64,000 bases of DNA from Selaginella tamariscina (lineage: Eukaryota > Streptophyta > Lycopodiopsida > Selaginellales > Selaginellaceae). The position numbers were made by a program, and so were the translations under genes. The stretch spans positions 1 through 64,000 of the forward strand of contig PUQB01000074.1 in NCBI GenBank assembly GCA_003024785.1. Reading direction: 5' to 3'. This document shows positions 27,341 to 39,289 of the stretch, piece by piece. The notes beneath the pieces were generated by a model. That model worked only from the letters and a program-made list of their open reading frames with translations. It did no database searches and was not told where the DNA came from. Position 1 is the first letter of the stretch. Every line of letters begins with the position of its first letter.

Positions 27341-29073
27341 TAAATTACATACACCTAGACCACAAACACACATGGGTTTGTATATACAAACCTACCTTTC
27401 ATAATTGTAGCTCTTGGGAAGTGTCATTTCCATCATTTGTTTACCTGTCCACAGTGGAGATTTTAAGCCCGGTGCCTTCACAATTGCTGGCACTGGAACT
27501 GTAGGAGCTCCACACCACATCTACACATCGTTTCGATTTATATGTTTGTGTACGCAAAAACTACACCATATTCATATATACATCAAATACGACTTTCTTC
27601 GCTCTACATACATATGTATAGTCCAACGGTATTAAAGATACACAAAGACATAAATGAAGTGTCAAAGTCTAAAAATATAATGTATTATTAAGTTTGTCCA
27701 CAGATTATAAACATCATATATAGGTATTTATGCACACATATGCACATAGAGGCGTACACGCACCTGCAGCTGCTGGACGTCAAGTTTTTGCAAGAAGACA
27801 TTGTTTTAGTGAGAAGATGAGCACCAAGAAGGGAGTCTTGCATCAAACCAATGATAGATCCACCGCCTTGTGATGAAAACAGCTGCTTTGAGATAACTAT
27901 CAACTCTGCAAGCTCGGCCTTGACCTATACACGTCCTTGTAACATATATAGTGTTGTGTGTGTGTGTCTGTGTTAATGAGCATCACAAGCCAGATGACCA
28001 CCATTAACTATATCATTTACTTATCGATGAGTATATTATATACAAGACAATAACGTGTCACATTTAATCAAATAAGAAACAGGTAACATGATAAGATAAG
28101 CATACATTGACATTATAACTATCCTAGAACAAGAACAGCATATTTGCATGTAGATACCTATGCATGATGCCACATAAAGCATACTAACGGATAAATAGTT
28201 TTATTACTTTCATGTAACACAGGGTAAATCCATACTAATATAACTCTGTCTATGTACTATGTAGAGATATAAATAACTCCGCTACTATATTGTTTACATA
28301 ATACAAGACATAAAATGTGGTCACATTTAATACCATCGACTATACACACACATACATAGACATATACATACACGGATAGGGACTATATACATAGCTCAGA
28401 TTCTGCTACACTTATCTATCTTAAGTGTAACCTTGTATATCATAAATGTAACATGTATATTACAACAATGACATACATAAATACAGACATATATTCGGAT
28501 CTATAATATAGATAATACACACAAGACACAATACATACCAAGGTTGACTGAGCGAGAAAGACATGAATTGCGTCTCCGTCAAAGTCCGCAAAGATTGGAG
28601 GGCAGATAAGAGAATACATTATTGTCACCCAGGAGTTTCACCTTGAGCCCTAGTAATGCATGCATATGGAAAGTTGGCGGACGATTTATGTAAACCTGGT
28701 CACCGTCTCTTAAACTCCTGTATACAATGTCCCCCGGCTCTAGAGTTGCGTTCAAGCCGTGTCCATAACGTAGAAATTCTCCATCTCGTAAATTTTCACC
28801 CTGCTCGTTCTCTACGTAACTACAGACATACACTCAAAACCAAGCGTATGTGTGGGTATATAGAGATATACATAGTATATGTATTATACTTTGTAAGAGT
28901 ACGTGTATGTCTACATATATCCAGTCTCATTAGAATACATACAATACATTTGCATAACAGTACATAAGTATATCAAGTCGTTTTATTTGCATATTAATAT
29001 CCAAGAGTGAGCTTAATAACATATTTATGATTCAGCATATATGTATATATGCATGAAGCTTCAGGAGCCATGT

Positions 29074-29108
<35 letters not shown>

Positions 29109-32100
29109 ATAAGAGAGAGAGAGAGAGGGAGGGAAGGGGGAGAGAGAGGGAGACATTATATGCTCATGCGACCCACCCACCCACACACACACACACACTT
29201 TGCAATATTTCGATGTTGAAGGGTGTGACTGTTTCAGGAATGGCTAACGCTGCCGCTAGTTTAGATGGGAGTCCAATCTCCTCGACCCTGAGAAATGGAT
29301 CCCCTCGGATTACGCCACGCGCACAGCAGCCGCCAACTTTTCCTGCTAGGTTTCTCATAAACTTTAACCCAGTTTGAGAGTTTGAATCCAAAGATCTCCT
29401 AAATAACTGTTTATAAAACAATCATATATAAGAAATGTGGAATCTATAATATACATATGAAGTATGTGCGTGTTATAAATTAAACATATCGATAAAGTTT
29501 AATTGATATCCACGTAAACATGCTAACGATATGAAGTATCACAACGCACGCTCAAGTGTATATAGCTTACTGGGTTTGCACGAATACACTGAAATGCAGA
29601 ACATTGAAGCTCCCAGGAACTTCTTGATCATTACGAGCGTACACAATTGATTTGATTGTCTTCAATGTTGATTTGATTTGTTTAGAAAGCTCATCCTGTA
29701 TAAAAAAAAAGTAAAGATATCGTATATCACATAGCTATATTATATATACAGTAGATAGCTTATGATTTACTTTGTCCTTTGCTTAAGTATAAATTTCTTG
29801 AAGCAATAATACAACTCGCACGGTCACAGAAACAGACACATACGCGCGCACGCGCGTACACACACAGAGAGAGAGTTACTTGAAGATAGAATTCCTCGCT
29901 AATGTAACGCATCCAATTGGGAGGTACGTGGAGTGTTTTAATGAAGTAGTCCTCTGGTTCTCTTAAATAAACGTTTTCCTTCTCAAGCTCTTCAATAGTC
30001 TCACTAGATATGCGCCTCAGCATTCGAAGAGCCTTTACATCAAAATATTACAAGTGTAATAACAAATACACATAAGTATAATTACCTCTCTGGGGTCTAG
30101 AAATTTTGATCTCCAACGTCTTGTTATATCATCCTTCAGTAACTTCGTTTGTAAATCAGTTGGAATCTCCGTGCTTGGTACTTCTTATCAATCTCAACAA
30201 GAAGTACCCGGGCAACAGCATTACCAACTTGTTTGTCCAAAAGTTTAACCTTCAGGTTAGGATAAACATCTCCCTATACGTCATAAACCTTATTAACGTG
30301 TATGTGTGATTAATGCATTGTGTGTGTGTAAATATGTATTAGGTACATACATCGCAGAAGCCAGAGATTCCATTGTCCTGTCAAACATATTTGTATATTG
30401 TTACGTATTATCATATGACATAAACTATTTTAGGTAGCAATAAACATTCCTTAAGGACTGTTATTCACATAATAGAAGAATCTCTATACTGCTACATACC
30501 TATATGTCGCATACATCTTAACTATAAAATTTGTAGATTAACTGTAATTAAATACGTACCTTAGCTATAATAGTTACAATAGATATACATGTGCAGTGTG
30601 TTATACTCTGTATATTTAAGCATCTAAAATATATGCACGTACTGGTGTTCATATAGCTACAAGAGTTTCTACACACACACACACAGAGACAGGGAGAGGG
30701 ACGTATACATAAATCTGTAAGTACAATATACAGAGACACGCAAACATAGTAGATATATGTATACTATCCGGAAGAAACTCGTGGAAATACAAGCTACTAG
30801 GGAAATGATTGTTACCTCACACAAGCATCATACACATTATAGTATAGTTTTTGTATAGCATGTATATTTCACACTATCTCATGTACTATACATATACCAT
30901 ATACTCTGTATCTATGTCATTCTACTCCATAGAGATACATTCATACGGATACAAATAGGATATGTATACGCACGACTACATATAAAACGTTTACTAGACA
31001 CACTATAGTTATACTTCGTTCATACAGTATCCTATACATATACAACGTGTATAAAATATATGAAGTACCTGGTTATCTTCATGAAAGTCGTTCAGTTCTT
31101 CGGCTGGGTTCACCGTAGGATCGGCGTTGACATTATCAATATTAGCCACTTCTGCTGGTTTTGATACCGGTCTTACTTTAGTATTATCAATATCCATTTC
31201 ATCCTCACTGTCTGGAACAACTTGACGTGGAGCTTCATGTGTTGGAATTGCAACAGAGTTGTGTGTGCTACATAATGTGCTCGGAGAGTTTCCTGCATAA
31301 GAAATATATGTATACATAGTCTAATAAGAATAAGTTAATATCAAGTGATAGCATGGTTAGATGTTTGCGGGTGTGTGTGTGTGTGTGTGTAGACCATCAG
31401 CAAGTAATTTAACTTACCACCGCACGCATTGTCTTCTGGTTCACTATCGGGTACAACTTGGTCTTTTAAATTACCACTATTTCCATTAGCTTCATCTATA
31501 TTAGTAGGGTTTTCTTGAACATGTTCATTACTCCTTTTAGCTGGCTGGAAAAACCAATTATTATGAGTGTTACAGACTTAAACTACGACAGTGAATATCA
31601 GTTAATCAAATAACTAGACATAAACTATGTATTTGGCTAACAGTGACAATATGTATTTATACGCAAACTCTCTCCCTTCCCCTCCCACTCCCACTCCCTT
31701 TCCTACACCATGATACTTAATAGTAAATTCTTACCTGGAACTTGCGTTTCTTCTTTAGATCCTTTAACCTGAGACAGTGTAAGCAAACCCGGTTAAGTAT
31801 CTTGTCAAGTGCAACAATACGATCCTGGTGGTACACAAGAACTGGTAGCTCAACATGTCCAGAGTGCCCTGCAATATACACGTATACACATGTAAATACG
31901 TTTTTCACATGTGTATACGCATTGGAATAAATCATCAGTGAATAGTCACATAGGTGCAGCTTCACATTATGCATGAGTATCATATTTAGCGTTTCTTATG
32001 CATCTGAGGTTTATTTTTTTGCTCCTAAATATGTACATTACATGTATAAGAACAGTCTAAGCATGAGTATATTGAGTTATATAGGTATATAAATTTACAT

Positions 32101-33326
32101 ATGAAGTACACACATGCGCACACATAATATACGTACCCTGACATGCATTGTTAGAGGTATCCGTCCTTTTGGCACCACAAGTAGCACAGTAATCGTCATA
32201 ATGTGGAAGCCCAAAACGGTTATTGTTTAAAGCTTTGATACTTCTCACCTCACAAATGGAGCGTTTTATCTGCCAGGAACATATTCCATCAGTTTTACGC
32301 GTATATACATAAATGTTTACATATATGCAGGCATATATACATAAATGTGTTATAAATCAATATCACACGTACAAAATAGCTTATATAATGCTTTGAGTTT
32401 ACTTCATGTGTACATACACAAATCTGTATATGACACATACGTATACCACACGAAAGTTAAGAAATGCATATAAAGGCAAGAATGTTTATATGTGAAACGC
32501 TTTAAAGGCATCCGTTACTTTAAAATAGTATTTTCGCTGTATCTTGAAAGTAATGTGTATTAATATATAGTGCTTACATCTATATCACATATACCTATAT
32601 GTGTGTGTGTGTGTGTGAACATATAACATAATTCACGCACATACATTGAAAAGCACAATGATCACTATCCTCAGAGTATTCTATAAAAATATATGCATAT
32701 ATAATGTCCATATGCTATGTATAAAATTGTTTTGTAAGCCGAGCTATATAGTTTCATATATATAAGCTTATACGAGCCGTATACATAATGAATGCAAGAA
32801 GCGACAGGATATATATAAGACAAGTGATAATATATATCCGACAGACTATATCTGTAATAAATGTTACACAAGCTCCATACATACAAACATATATATCCGT
32901 GTGTGTGTCAGAGAGTATATAATATCAGCTGAAAATGCTAATTTTTCATAGAAAACTTCATGTATATAATCTAAATGCGAATCTCATTCATCGGAGAATG
33001 ACATAAATGCAACCGTACACAGAATCTATGATCAAAATTTCGATTTTTCTACATAAACCTTAGGAAAATGCGGATTTTCAACATAAAACATCGATTTTGC
33101 ACACAGAACCTTAAAAAATGCCGATTTTTCATTGAAAAATGCGGATTTCTCACAGAAAACATTAGAAATGCCGATTTTTCAATACTAAAATGCCAATTTC
33201 TCGAAAAAAGTCGATTTTTCACAGAATATAATAATAAACCCACACTACTTACAATATCATGAGAAAAAGAGTATGAAATTCGAGGCCGACCAATGTAGCG
33301 CCATGATCGTGGGAAGGATCGCTCAT
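21535..33326 (-). CDS. NRPD1: Largest subunit of plant RNA polymerase IV/V (NRPD1/NRPE1-like), 29 exons
   Basis: Catalytic largest subunit of the plant-specific nuclear polymerases that drive RNA-directed DNA methylation. Exons in order by my reading: 33,253-33,326; 32,137-32,269; 31,735-31,868; 31,418-31,544; 31,069-31,292; 30,351-30,377; 30,086-30,273; 29,880-30,032; 29,571-29,695; about 29,195-29,406; 28,539-28,819; 27,764-27,924; 27,396-27,520; 27,166-27,245; 26,528-26,883; 26,312-26,457; 25,962-26,123; 25,553-25,788; 25,334-25,460; 25,057-25,214; 24,670-24,742; 24,379-24,491; 24,198-24,323; 23,721-23,947; 23,113-23,286; 22,678-22,812; 22,111-22,391; 21,833-21,931; 21,535-21,660. Together they total about 1,530 codons, close to NRPD1 (about 1,450) and shorter than NRPE1 (about 1,980). 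Nearly all boundaries are GT-AG. Present are the N-terminal zinc clamp, the ADFDGD metal site, a Pol IV/V-type bridge region without a normal trigger loop, and a C-terminal DeCL domain. There are no WG/GW repeats, so the architecture favours NRPD1, but NRPE1 is not excluded. At least ten single-base indels interrupt the frame, in exons 1, 7, 9, 11, 12, 14, 16, 19, 23 and 27. Confidence 0.88.
24789..24849. repeat. (TA)n-(GA)n microsatellite in a polymerase intron
   Basis: About 10 TA units followed by about 18 GA units, in the intron between exons 20 and 21. Confidence 0.9.
25248..25302. repeat. (GT)n-(GA)n microsatellite in a polymerase intron
   Basis: About 20 GT units followed by a short GA run, in the intron between exons 19 and 20. 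Confidence 0.9.
25334..26123 (-). other. Bridge-helix region of the polymerase (exons 17-19)
   Basis: Exon 17 encodes HATSKGSLSKMMQQGACLGL, matching the conserved SKG segment. Exon 18 encodes GLDPREFFNHSIATRSARAG, which aligns with the bridge helix but is degenerate, as is typical of Pol IV/V. Exon 19 encodes EPGEPVGILAATAI, the P-V-G-x-x-A-A segment that in Pol II is followed by the trigger loop. Here the sequence leaves the Pol II pattern straight afterwards, as known for Pol IV/V. Confidence 0.8.
27286..27338. repeat. (TC)n-(CA)n microsatellite in a polymerase intron
   Basis: TC repeats pass into about 13 CA units, in the intron between exons 13 and 14. Confidence 0.9.
28539..28819 (-). 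other. Polymerase active-site exon (exon 11)
   Basis: It encodes YINRPPTFHMHALLGLKVKL and then, after a one-base frame change, PPIFADFDGDAIHVFLAQS. The three aspartates of DFDGD that hold the catalytic magnesium are intact. The following residues (AIHVFLAQS) differ from Pol II (EMNLHVPQS) and fit the Pol IV/V group. Confidence 0.9.
31069..31544 (-). other. Acidic linker exons 4-5 with a duplicated QVVPDSE motif
   Basis: Exons 4 (31,418-31,544) and 5 (31,069-31,292) encode a low-complexity acidic segment of about 115 residues just after the zinc clamp. Each exon carries a copy of one motif: DQVVPDSEPED in exon 4 and RQVVPDSEDEMDID in exon 5. This suggests exon duplication. I know of no such insert at this position in the Arabidopsis proteins. 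Confidence 0.6.
31735..33326 (-). other. N-terminal exons 1-3 of the polymerase with zinc clamp
   Basis: Exon 1 starts with MSDPSHDHGATLVGLEF. Exon 2 has NNNRFGLPHYDDYCATCGAK and exon 3 has GHSGHVELPVLVYHQDRI followed by NRVCLHCLRLK. Together these give the CxxC, CxGH and CxxC ligands of the clamp-core zinc sites. Exon 1 is one base short of the phase needed for exon 2 (run of A/T near 33,265) compared with its duplicate at 10,079-10,152. Confidence 0.82.
33020..33235. repeat. Degenerate minisatellite in polymerase intron 1
   Basis: Six or so units with 'aaaatgccgatttttc' or 'aaaatgcggatttttc' alternating with 'acagaaaac'. GAAAAAT and ATTTTTC are inverse complements, so neighbouring units can pair. 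It lies just downstream of exon 1. Confidence 0.75.
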
Positions 33327-33480
33327 AGCAGGAAGAGAGAGAAAATATTAAACTATAACCATACTAAATTTAAATTTATGCCCTAAACCCTCAATGCAAG
33401 CACAAAATCGTTATTACATATATCCGTTGGACATCGACATCTACACACCCGTATGTTGTATGTAAATAAAATGATTTGAA
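33327..33480 (-). promoter_or_regulatory. Presumed promoter of the polymerase gene
   Basis: The stretch upstream of exon 1 carries a telo-box-like CCCTAAACCC at 33,381-33,390. It is retained next to the exon 1 copies at 10,152 and 39,710, where 'gccctaaacac' is seen. No clear TATA box was identified. The boundary is arbitrary. Confidence 0.3.
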
Positions 33481-33539
33481 GCCCGGTATATATATATATA
33501 TATAATAAACAAATTTTCATTAAAGAATTATAGGTTAAT

Positions 33540-33986
33540 ACATATTTCTCTCTTCGTTCATGGACTCCTTCGGCGGTGGCGAATGCTCGGAGGGCTCATA
33601 AAGTGAAAGAAGCGAGTGATCATCGGAGTGCGTGTCGAACTGCTTCCTGCCGAGGTGATCTCTGGAGGAGACACCTGTGTAGCTTATATAAGTTTTAGAA
33701 CTTATAAAGCAAATCATCATCTCTTGTACCTTCACGAAGGGAACTCCTTCCTTGGCGCGCTTGATCTCTGCCCCTACGCGCTCGCAGGTCTGATCCACAC
33801 ACTCGTCCACTGATCTGCGAACATGTCCACTAGCTCCTTGCAGCTCTCTTGCACGCGATCAACAGTCCGAGCCACAGACATCTCCACGCGATCAACAGTC
33901 CGAGCCACAAACTTATCCAAGCAGATGAGGAAAAACGGCAACGAAACGCACACACCTACTAGACAGATGAGAAATTGAAGCAACAT
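33540..33986 (-). CDS. Small hydrophobic hypothetical ORF, copy 1 (between GBPL copy B and the polymerase)
   Basis: Not recognised. This is the cleanest copy: ATG at 33,986, MLLQFLICLVGVCVSLPFFL, then ICLDKFVARTVDRVEMSV and a second ARTVDRVQ. An 11-residue unit has been tandemly duplicated here. A second frame continues with CERVGAEIKRAKEGVPF and later KQFDTHSDDHSLL, so one base change near 33,815 separates the halves. Upstream on the minus strand lies a TATA-like TTTATAAG (about 34,023-34,030) at about 40 bases, and an AAACCCTA telo-box near 34,005. This arrangement looks like a real promoter. Predicted as a short membrane-anchored or secreted peptide, or a non-coding transcript. Confidence 0.4.
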
Positions 33987-34297
33987 CCCTATTCCCTAGC
34001 AAAAAACCCTATCCGAAATTGTGCTTATAAAGAAAAAAAACCCTTTAATTTAAGGTTATGAACAGTGGCTTAGGGTAAAAAAACTTTAATTTAGGGTTAG
34101 GGTTCGCAACAAAAACAGAGCATGGCTTGATCTGCTGTAGTGTGCTTGTTGTGCGCACAGTTTAAATATATTTAATGATAAATACTAGCAAAAATCAAAA
34201 CAATTAGACAATCGTTGTTGATTTTAGTCATCCTTCACATAGAGCCTCCAACATGTGCTTAACGCTGATATATATTCAGTTCCCAGTTTTAAAACAA

Positions 34298-34338
<41 letters not shown>

Positions 34339-34450
34339 ATATATATATATTAATATGCAGGATTATGACCGAGAGAGAGAGAGAGAGACGTATACTCAAT
34401 TATCATGTAAGTGTTGTATGTCTATTACAAGCACATATCTTACCGTCAAG

Positions 34451-36646
34451 TCAAGGATTGTTGATGTTTGCATTGTCGTTGTTGTTGAGAACGTATTTCT
34501 CGTAGAGAGAAAGTACTTCCCCTTTGGGTGCATTTGTTTTGAGCTGCAACACATGGGCACCATAGCCAGCTCCGTCAGTTTGTGTTTAAGCTGAGCTATA
34601 GTCAGCTTTCTATAGTCCTGCTCATGCTCCGTGCTCGCGTGATCGTCTACACTCTCCCCCGCTGTGAACCCCTGTGAACCAACGTTGTCAATATTCAAGT
34701 CTCTCTTGCTATGCCTGCCCCTGCTCTCCGTAGGTGGTGTTTGCAACAGGAAACAACATATAAACTGTCTATGTAGTATACATGACTAGAAACACACACA
34801 CAGCGTCATACACATTAATGCACCAGCTAAACCATCTTTAGCTGGCTACATGTTCAAATCTATACACGCATACAAACAATGCATACTGCACAATCTCTGT
34901 CTGTCTGTATGTCTCTCTCTCTCTCTCACACCACACACAACACATCCACACACATACTTAATATCAAGTATGACTCTATATGTAAGCATATACACATACC
35001 TCTACGTTCTCCTTCTCATTATCATCCGAGCCTCGCTTTCTTCTCCCTGTAGACTCCGCCTGAGTTCTTAACTTAGTCTCGAGAGCAGTCTCGGTGAGCC
35101 TTGAAGTTGCAAGTTCATGTTGCAAAGCATCTACCTTCCCCTGTACATTCTGTAGCTGAAAAGACAAACTCTCTGCCCTTGCATTTGCCTCTGAGTGTGC
35201 AGCTCTCTCCGAAGCCAGTAATCCCTCCGTACTAACTCTGTGTGAAAACAAAGTAACTAAGTGTATACCATGTCCTCACTCCAACCGTGCGTGTGATTGT
35301 ATGTGTGGATATTACCATTAACTATATATAATGTACTACATGCTATTGTATTAGCGTTGGCATATATCATAGAGAGAGAGAGACACCTATCCACACATAT
35401 CATACAAAAGTTTATGCGCACAGCTAACCATAGATTTGTTCATACAATGGTTTGGCATACACATTCCGTCAAAGTCGTACATGTAGAATAGTTGTACCAC
35501 ACCCATGTATAAGTAGAAAACTGACAAGGTACATGACTTACCGATGCGCATGTTCATCCAAACACAGGCACACATGATACCCACCTTTTGTGAGAGCGTG
35601 GAGGTGAACTCGGCTCTCAAAGCGTCTTCTCTTTGTTGCTGCTGCTTACTTCCACGTTCACGGAGAGTAGTATACCGATTGGCAGTAGATCGAGCCTCGG
35701 TAAGAACAGTTTCATGCTTCCGTCTCCATTCCGCCGCCTCTTCTTTTGCCAAGTCTGATTGCTCACGTGCACCTGCTAGACGAGCTTCAGCAGCACTACA
35801 TCTGCAATATACTTATCGTGACCACTTGTACATAATATATCTCTCGTGCATATGTTTTATAAATGATAAGTTATAGGTCAATATAAAACAGCTCAAAACT
35901 AGGACTATATTTATATATCACACACGCACACACATATATAGATGTAGCATGTTTTGTTTATGCATAAACATATAGAGAACAAAAAAGAGCACTACTGCAT
36001 GGACATACAAACGTGTATAAACTCACATCTACATATACACACAACACATCACACTGATATACATATATTTTTAAAAAATGCATATATTTGCATACACAAA
36101 TGTAGTGAATGGATATGCATATAGGCAAACGTATATACATGTGAATGTAGATATGCCCATCTGGCAGTTTACAAATACCGCAAACACATACATACGACAT
36201 ACACGTGTAAGTCTGTCATCATACCTGCTCTGTAAGGCAGCATATTCCGACTTATGCCTCTCTTCTGCTGACCTACGTTCTCCGAATACATGCTCGTACT
36301 TAGTCTGCCACTCGGATGCCCCTTGATTGCTGCTTCAAGCTGCTCTTGAAGGCTCGCACGTTTCTTCTCTGCCTTTGTGAGCTTGGTTTGTAGTCCTGCA
36401 TATTGACCTGATAATGCCTCGGTTGCCGCTTTGTAATCCGCTATAGCTACCTACGGACTTCCTCACTTTCTGAAAGAAGAAAAAAAAATTAACTACCTTG
36501 AATGTCATCAGGAATAGTAATTAAAGCTATTGTGCTAACGCTGGACTATACATACACATATTACTATCTAGCTGAGACATTTGTTGATCCCAATATGTAG
36601 CACGCATGCAGATCACACTCTCTCCTCTCTCTCTCCTCTCTCTCTC

Positions 36647-36695
<49 letters not shown>

Positions 36696-39177
36696 AAGTT
36701 TTAATGGGCTACAATTTTAGATATATTAAGTCCTATAATCATTATACGTGTGTACCTGCGTTTCCAGTCTAAAGCCTCTCTCTGAGCAGATTCTATCTGC
36801 CTTGAAGTCAAGTTGAGCTTATCTTCCAATGAACGGCACTTAAGCTCCAGGCCTGAAACTCGTGACGCCGCTTGATGGGTTACTCTTTTAAACAGGTCAC
36901 CCTCCAGACTGCAACAAGAAACAATTATTTGCCTACATGTTTCTACATAAACAATTAAATAAAAGATTTTACTTTTGTAACCACATTCATAGGACGTGTG
37001 TAATGCGGACGTGCGAGTCGACGGTCTAAATTAATGCTTGATGATAAGACACACCTTTAAATAGTAAGGAATGTATGCATATACATACTCCACAGCTTGT
37101 TTAGCATGCCACAATTAATGAGTTATATATAGAGTGGGGTACCTTTGTTGGATGAACTTCACAAGCTTTTCCCACTTTGCGGGCCCAGATACCGAAGTTT
37201 CATATTTCGCTATTAGTTCGTTGAGTAGCTGCAAAAATGAAACACATTCTTTATAAATGACATAATATGCACATAATTGAAGTCATACCTGAATTATTTG
37301 ATCCAGTGATGCATTTGATGAATGGCATGCTACTCTAAGCTTTCCGTCCATGTTTTCTATCGCTTTAAGACACTTCAGCTCCACTTCCATGGCAGCTTTC
37401 TGCTTGTAGTCCTGCATGAGAAAAATGTCCGTAAGCTGAATATCAACAAATCAATAGTTACTTAGTGGGTAAACTAAGCAATTGCCTTTCGTATTTTGCT
37501 CTAATGTTTCCAGCTCCATCACTGTAGACAGCGAGAGAAAATTGAACCACTTTATCATATGCTTCTTATAGAATCCCCTGCGAACATCTGTCAGTTATAT
37601 ACAAACACAACCCCTACACACAGAAAACACGCATAAATATATACGATTAGACGTATGTACTTACCAAGAGGTCTTATCCAAGATTTCGTATTTGTCTCCA
37701 GTGCAACATCAAGTTGTATACATCTAAAATTAAGCAACCTTACTGACATAATAAGTCAATACTAACCTGTTCAACTAGTCGAGCCTTTTCGAGCTCTTTT
37801 AGGAGGGTATCACGTTCTCTTGCTATCATTTCGGTGCCTTTCTGCCTTCTCTTTTCTCCATTGCCGTCATTTGATAATGCTTTGCCTCCGGACGTAGTGT
37901 TGCGAGCTCTTCTTCCTCGGCCACCGATCTGAATTCCTGTGCCTGACCATTGCAAATGAAATTGTTTTAATATTAAGTTTATTGAACTTTTAACTTTTGC
38001 TCGCAATATGACATGGGTTATGACACAACATAGTTTACGTACTAGTATGCTAGTAGAATATACCATAATATTTGATGTTAAGAAAATAACGGTTGAAGCA
38101 TGATAGTCACTCTATACTTATGAAGAGGTGTTCTTATTTGGCAAGTAAATATACGTTATACAAAGATGTTGGCCAGAGATGCAGCTCACAACACACTCAT
38201 AGAATCGTTTTATGGAACTGAAGCTTACCTGTAATCTAGCCTTCAAGTCACTCACAACACGCTCACTTTGCTCCAGCTTTCCTTGGATTTTATTTAGCAA
38301 AGCCTCCTGCGGAAACAAAAGAAAATCAACTACCCATGGGAAGAGAATGTGTGACATATGTGTATTCAGAGTGAATACGTATATCAATCCATACATATCA
38401 TACAAAATTTTATGAGCACAGCTAAACATATATTTGTTGGTATACACATTCCGCCAAAGTCATACATGTACAATATTTGTACCACACCCATGTATAAGTA
38501 GAAAACTGACAAGGTACATGACTTACCGACGGATGCTCATTCAAACACACGCACACATGCACACACAAGATACCCACCTTTTGTGAGAGCGTGGAGGTGA
38601 ACTCGGCTCTCAAAGCATCTTCTCTTTGTTGCTGCTGCTTACTTCCACGTTCCTGGAGAGTAGTATACCGATGGGCAGTAGATCGAGCCTCGTAAGAACA
38701 GTGTCATGCTTCCGTCTACATTCCGCCGCCTCTTCTTTTGCCGAGTCTGATTGCTCACGTGCAGCTGCTGGACAAGCTTCAGCAGCACTACAGCTGCAAT
38801 ATACCTATCGTGAGCAATCGTACATAATATATCTCTCGTGCATATGTTTTATACAAGTTTTGTTTATGAACATATACAGAAAAAAAAGAGCACTACTACA
38901 TGCAGACATACAAACGCGTATAAACACACATGTAATACATACACACAACACATCACATGACACACATATTTTATAATAGATAAGCAAATGCTATATTTGT
39001 ATACAAATGTAGTGAATGAAATGCATATAGGCAAACTTATATATACGTTATCCAGCAGATACGCCCAGATTACAAATACCACAAACACATACATACGACA
39101 TACACGTGTAAGTATGTCACCATACCTGCTCTGTAAGGCAGCATATTCCGACTTATGCTCTCTTATGCTGAATAGCT
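34451..39177 (-). pseudogene. GBPL copy B: coiled-coil-only copy with scrambled exon order
   Basis: Exons in transcription order: ex13 fragment 39,126-39,177; ex14 38,578-38,793; ex15 38,229-38,306; ex16 37,767-37,942; ex8 part 37,665-37,709; ex9 about 37,480-37,577, with its donor side deleted; ex10 37,289-37,411; ex11 37,143-37,228; ex12 36,756-36,908; ex13 36,225-36,450; ex14 again 35,585-35,801; ex18 35,000-35,237; ex19 about 34,451-34,744. Same layout, and same AG-to-TG acceptor change at exon 19, as copy C. The two therefore descend from one scrambled ancestor by a later duplication of about 5.3 kb. Upstream is a copy of polymerase exon 1, not a GBPL promoter. No GTP-binding motif is left. 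Confidence 0.75.
36617..36690. repeat. (TC)n-(TA)n-(GA)n palindromic microsatellite in GBPL-B intron 12
   Basis: Same hairpin-forming structure and intron position as in copies C and D. Confidence 0.9.
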
Positions 39178-39179
39178 CC

Positions 39180-39195
39180 ATATATATATATATAT

Positions 39196-39248
<53 letters not shown>
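39180..39248. repeat. (TA)n-(GA)n microsatellite at a gene-fusion junction
   Basis: About 10 TA units and about 20 GA units. On the low side lies GBPL exon 13, cut off mid-exon; on the high side lies polymerase intron 1 sequence. The tract sits exactly at the seam. Confidence 0.9.
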
Positions 39249-39251
<3 letters not shown>

Positions 39252-39289
39252 TGTGCGTGTGTGTTTAGGACTGTATATAATCTCAGCTT

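Noticed and set aside
33020..33235. CRISPR-like regular repeats
   Set aside because: Units are degenerate, spacers are not unique, and the context is an intron of a plant gene.
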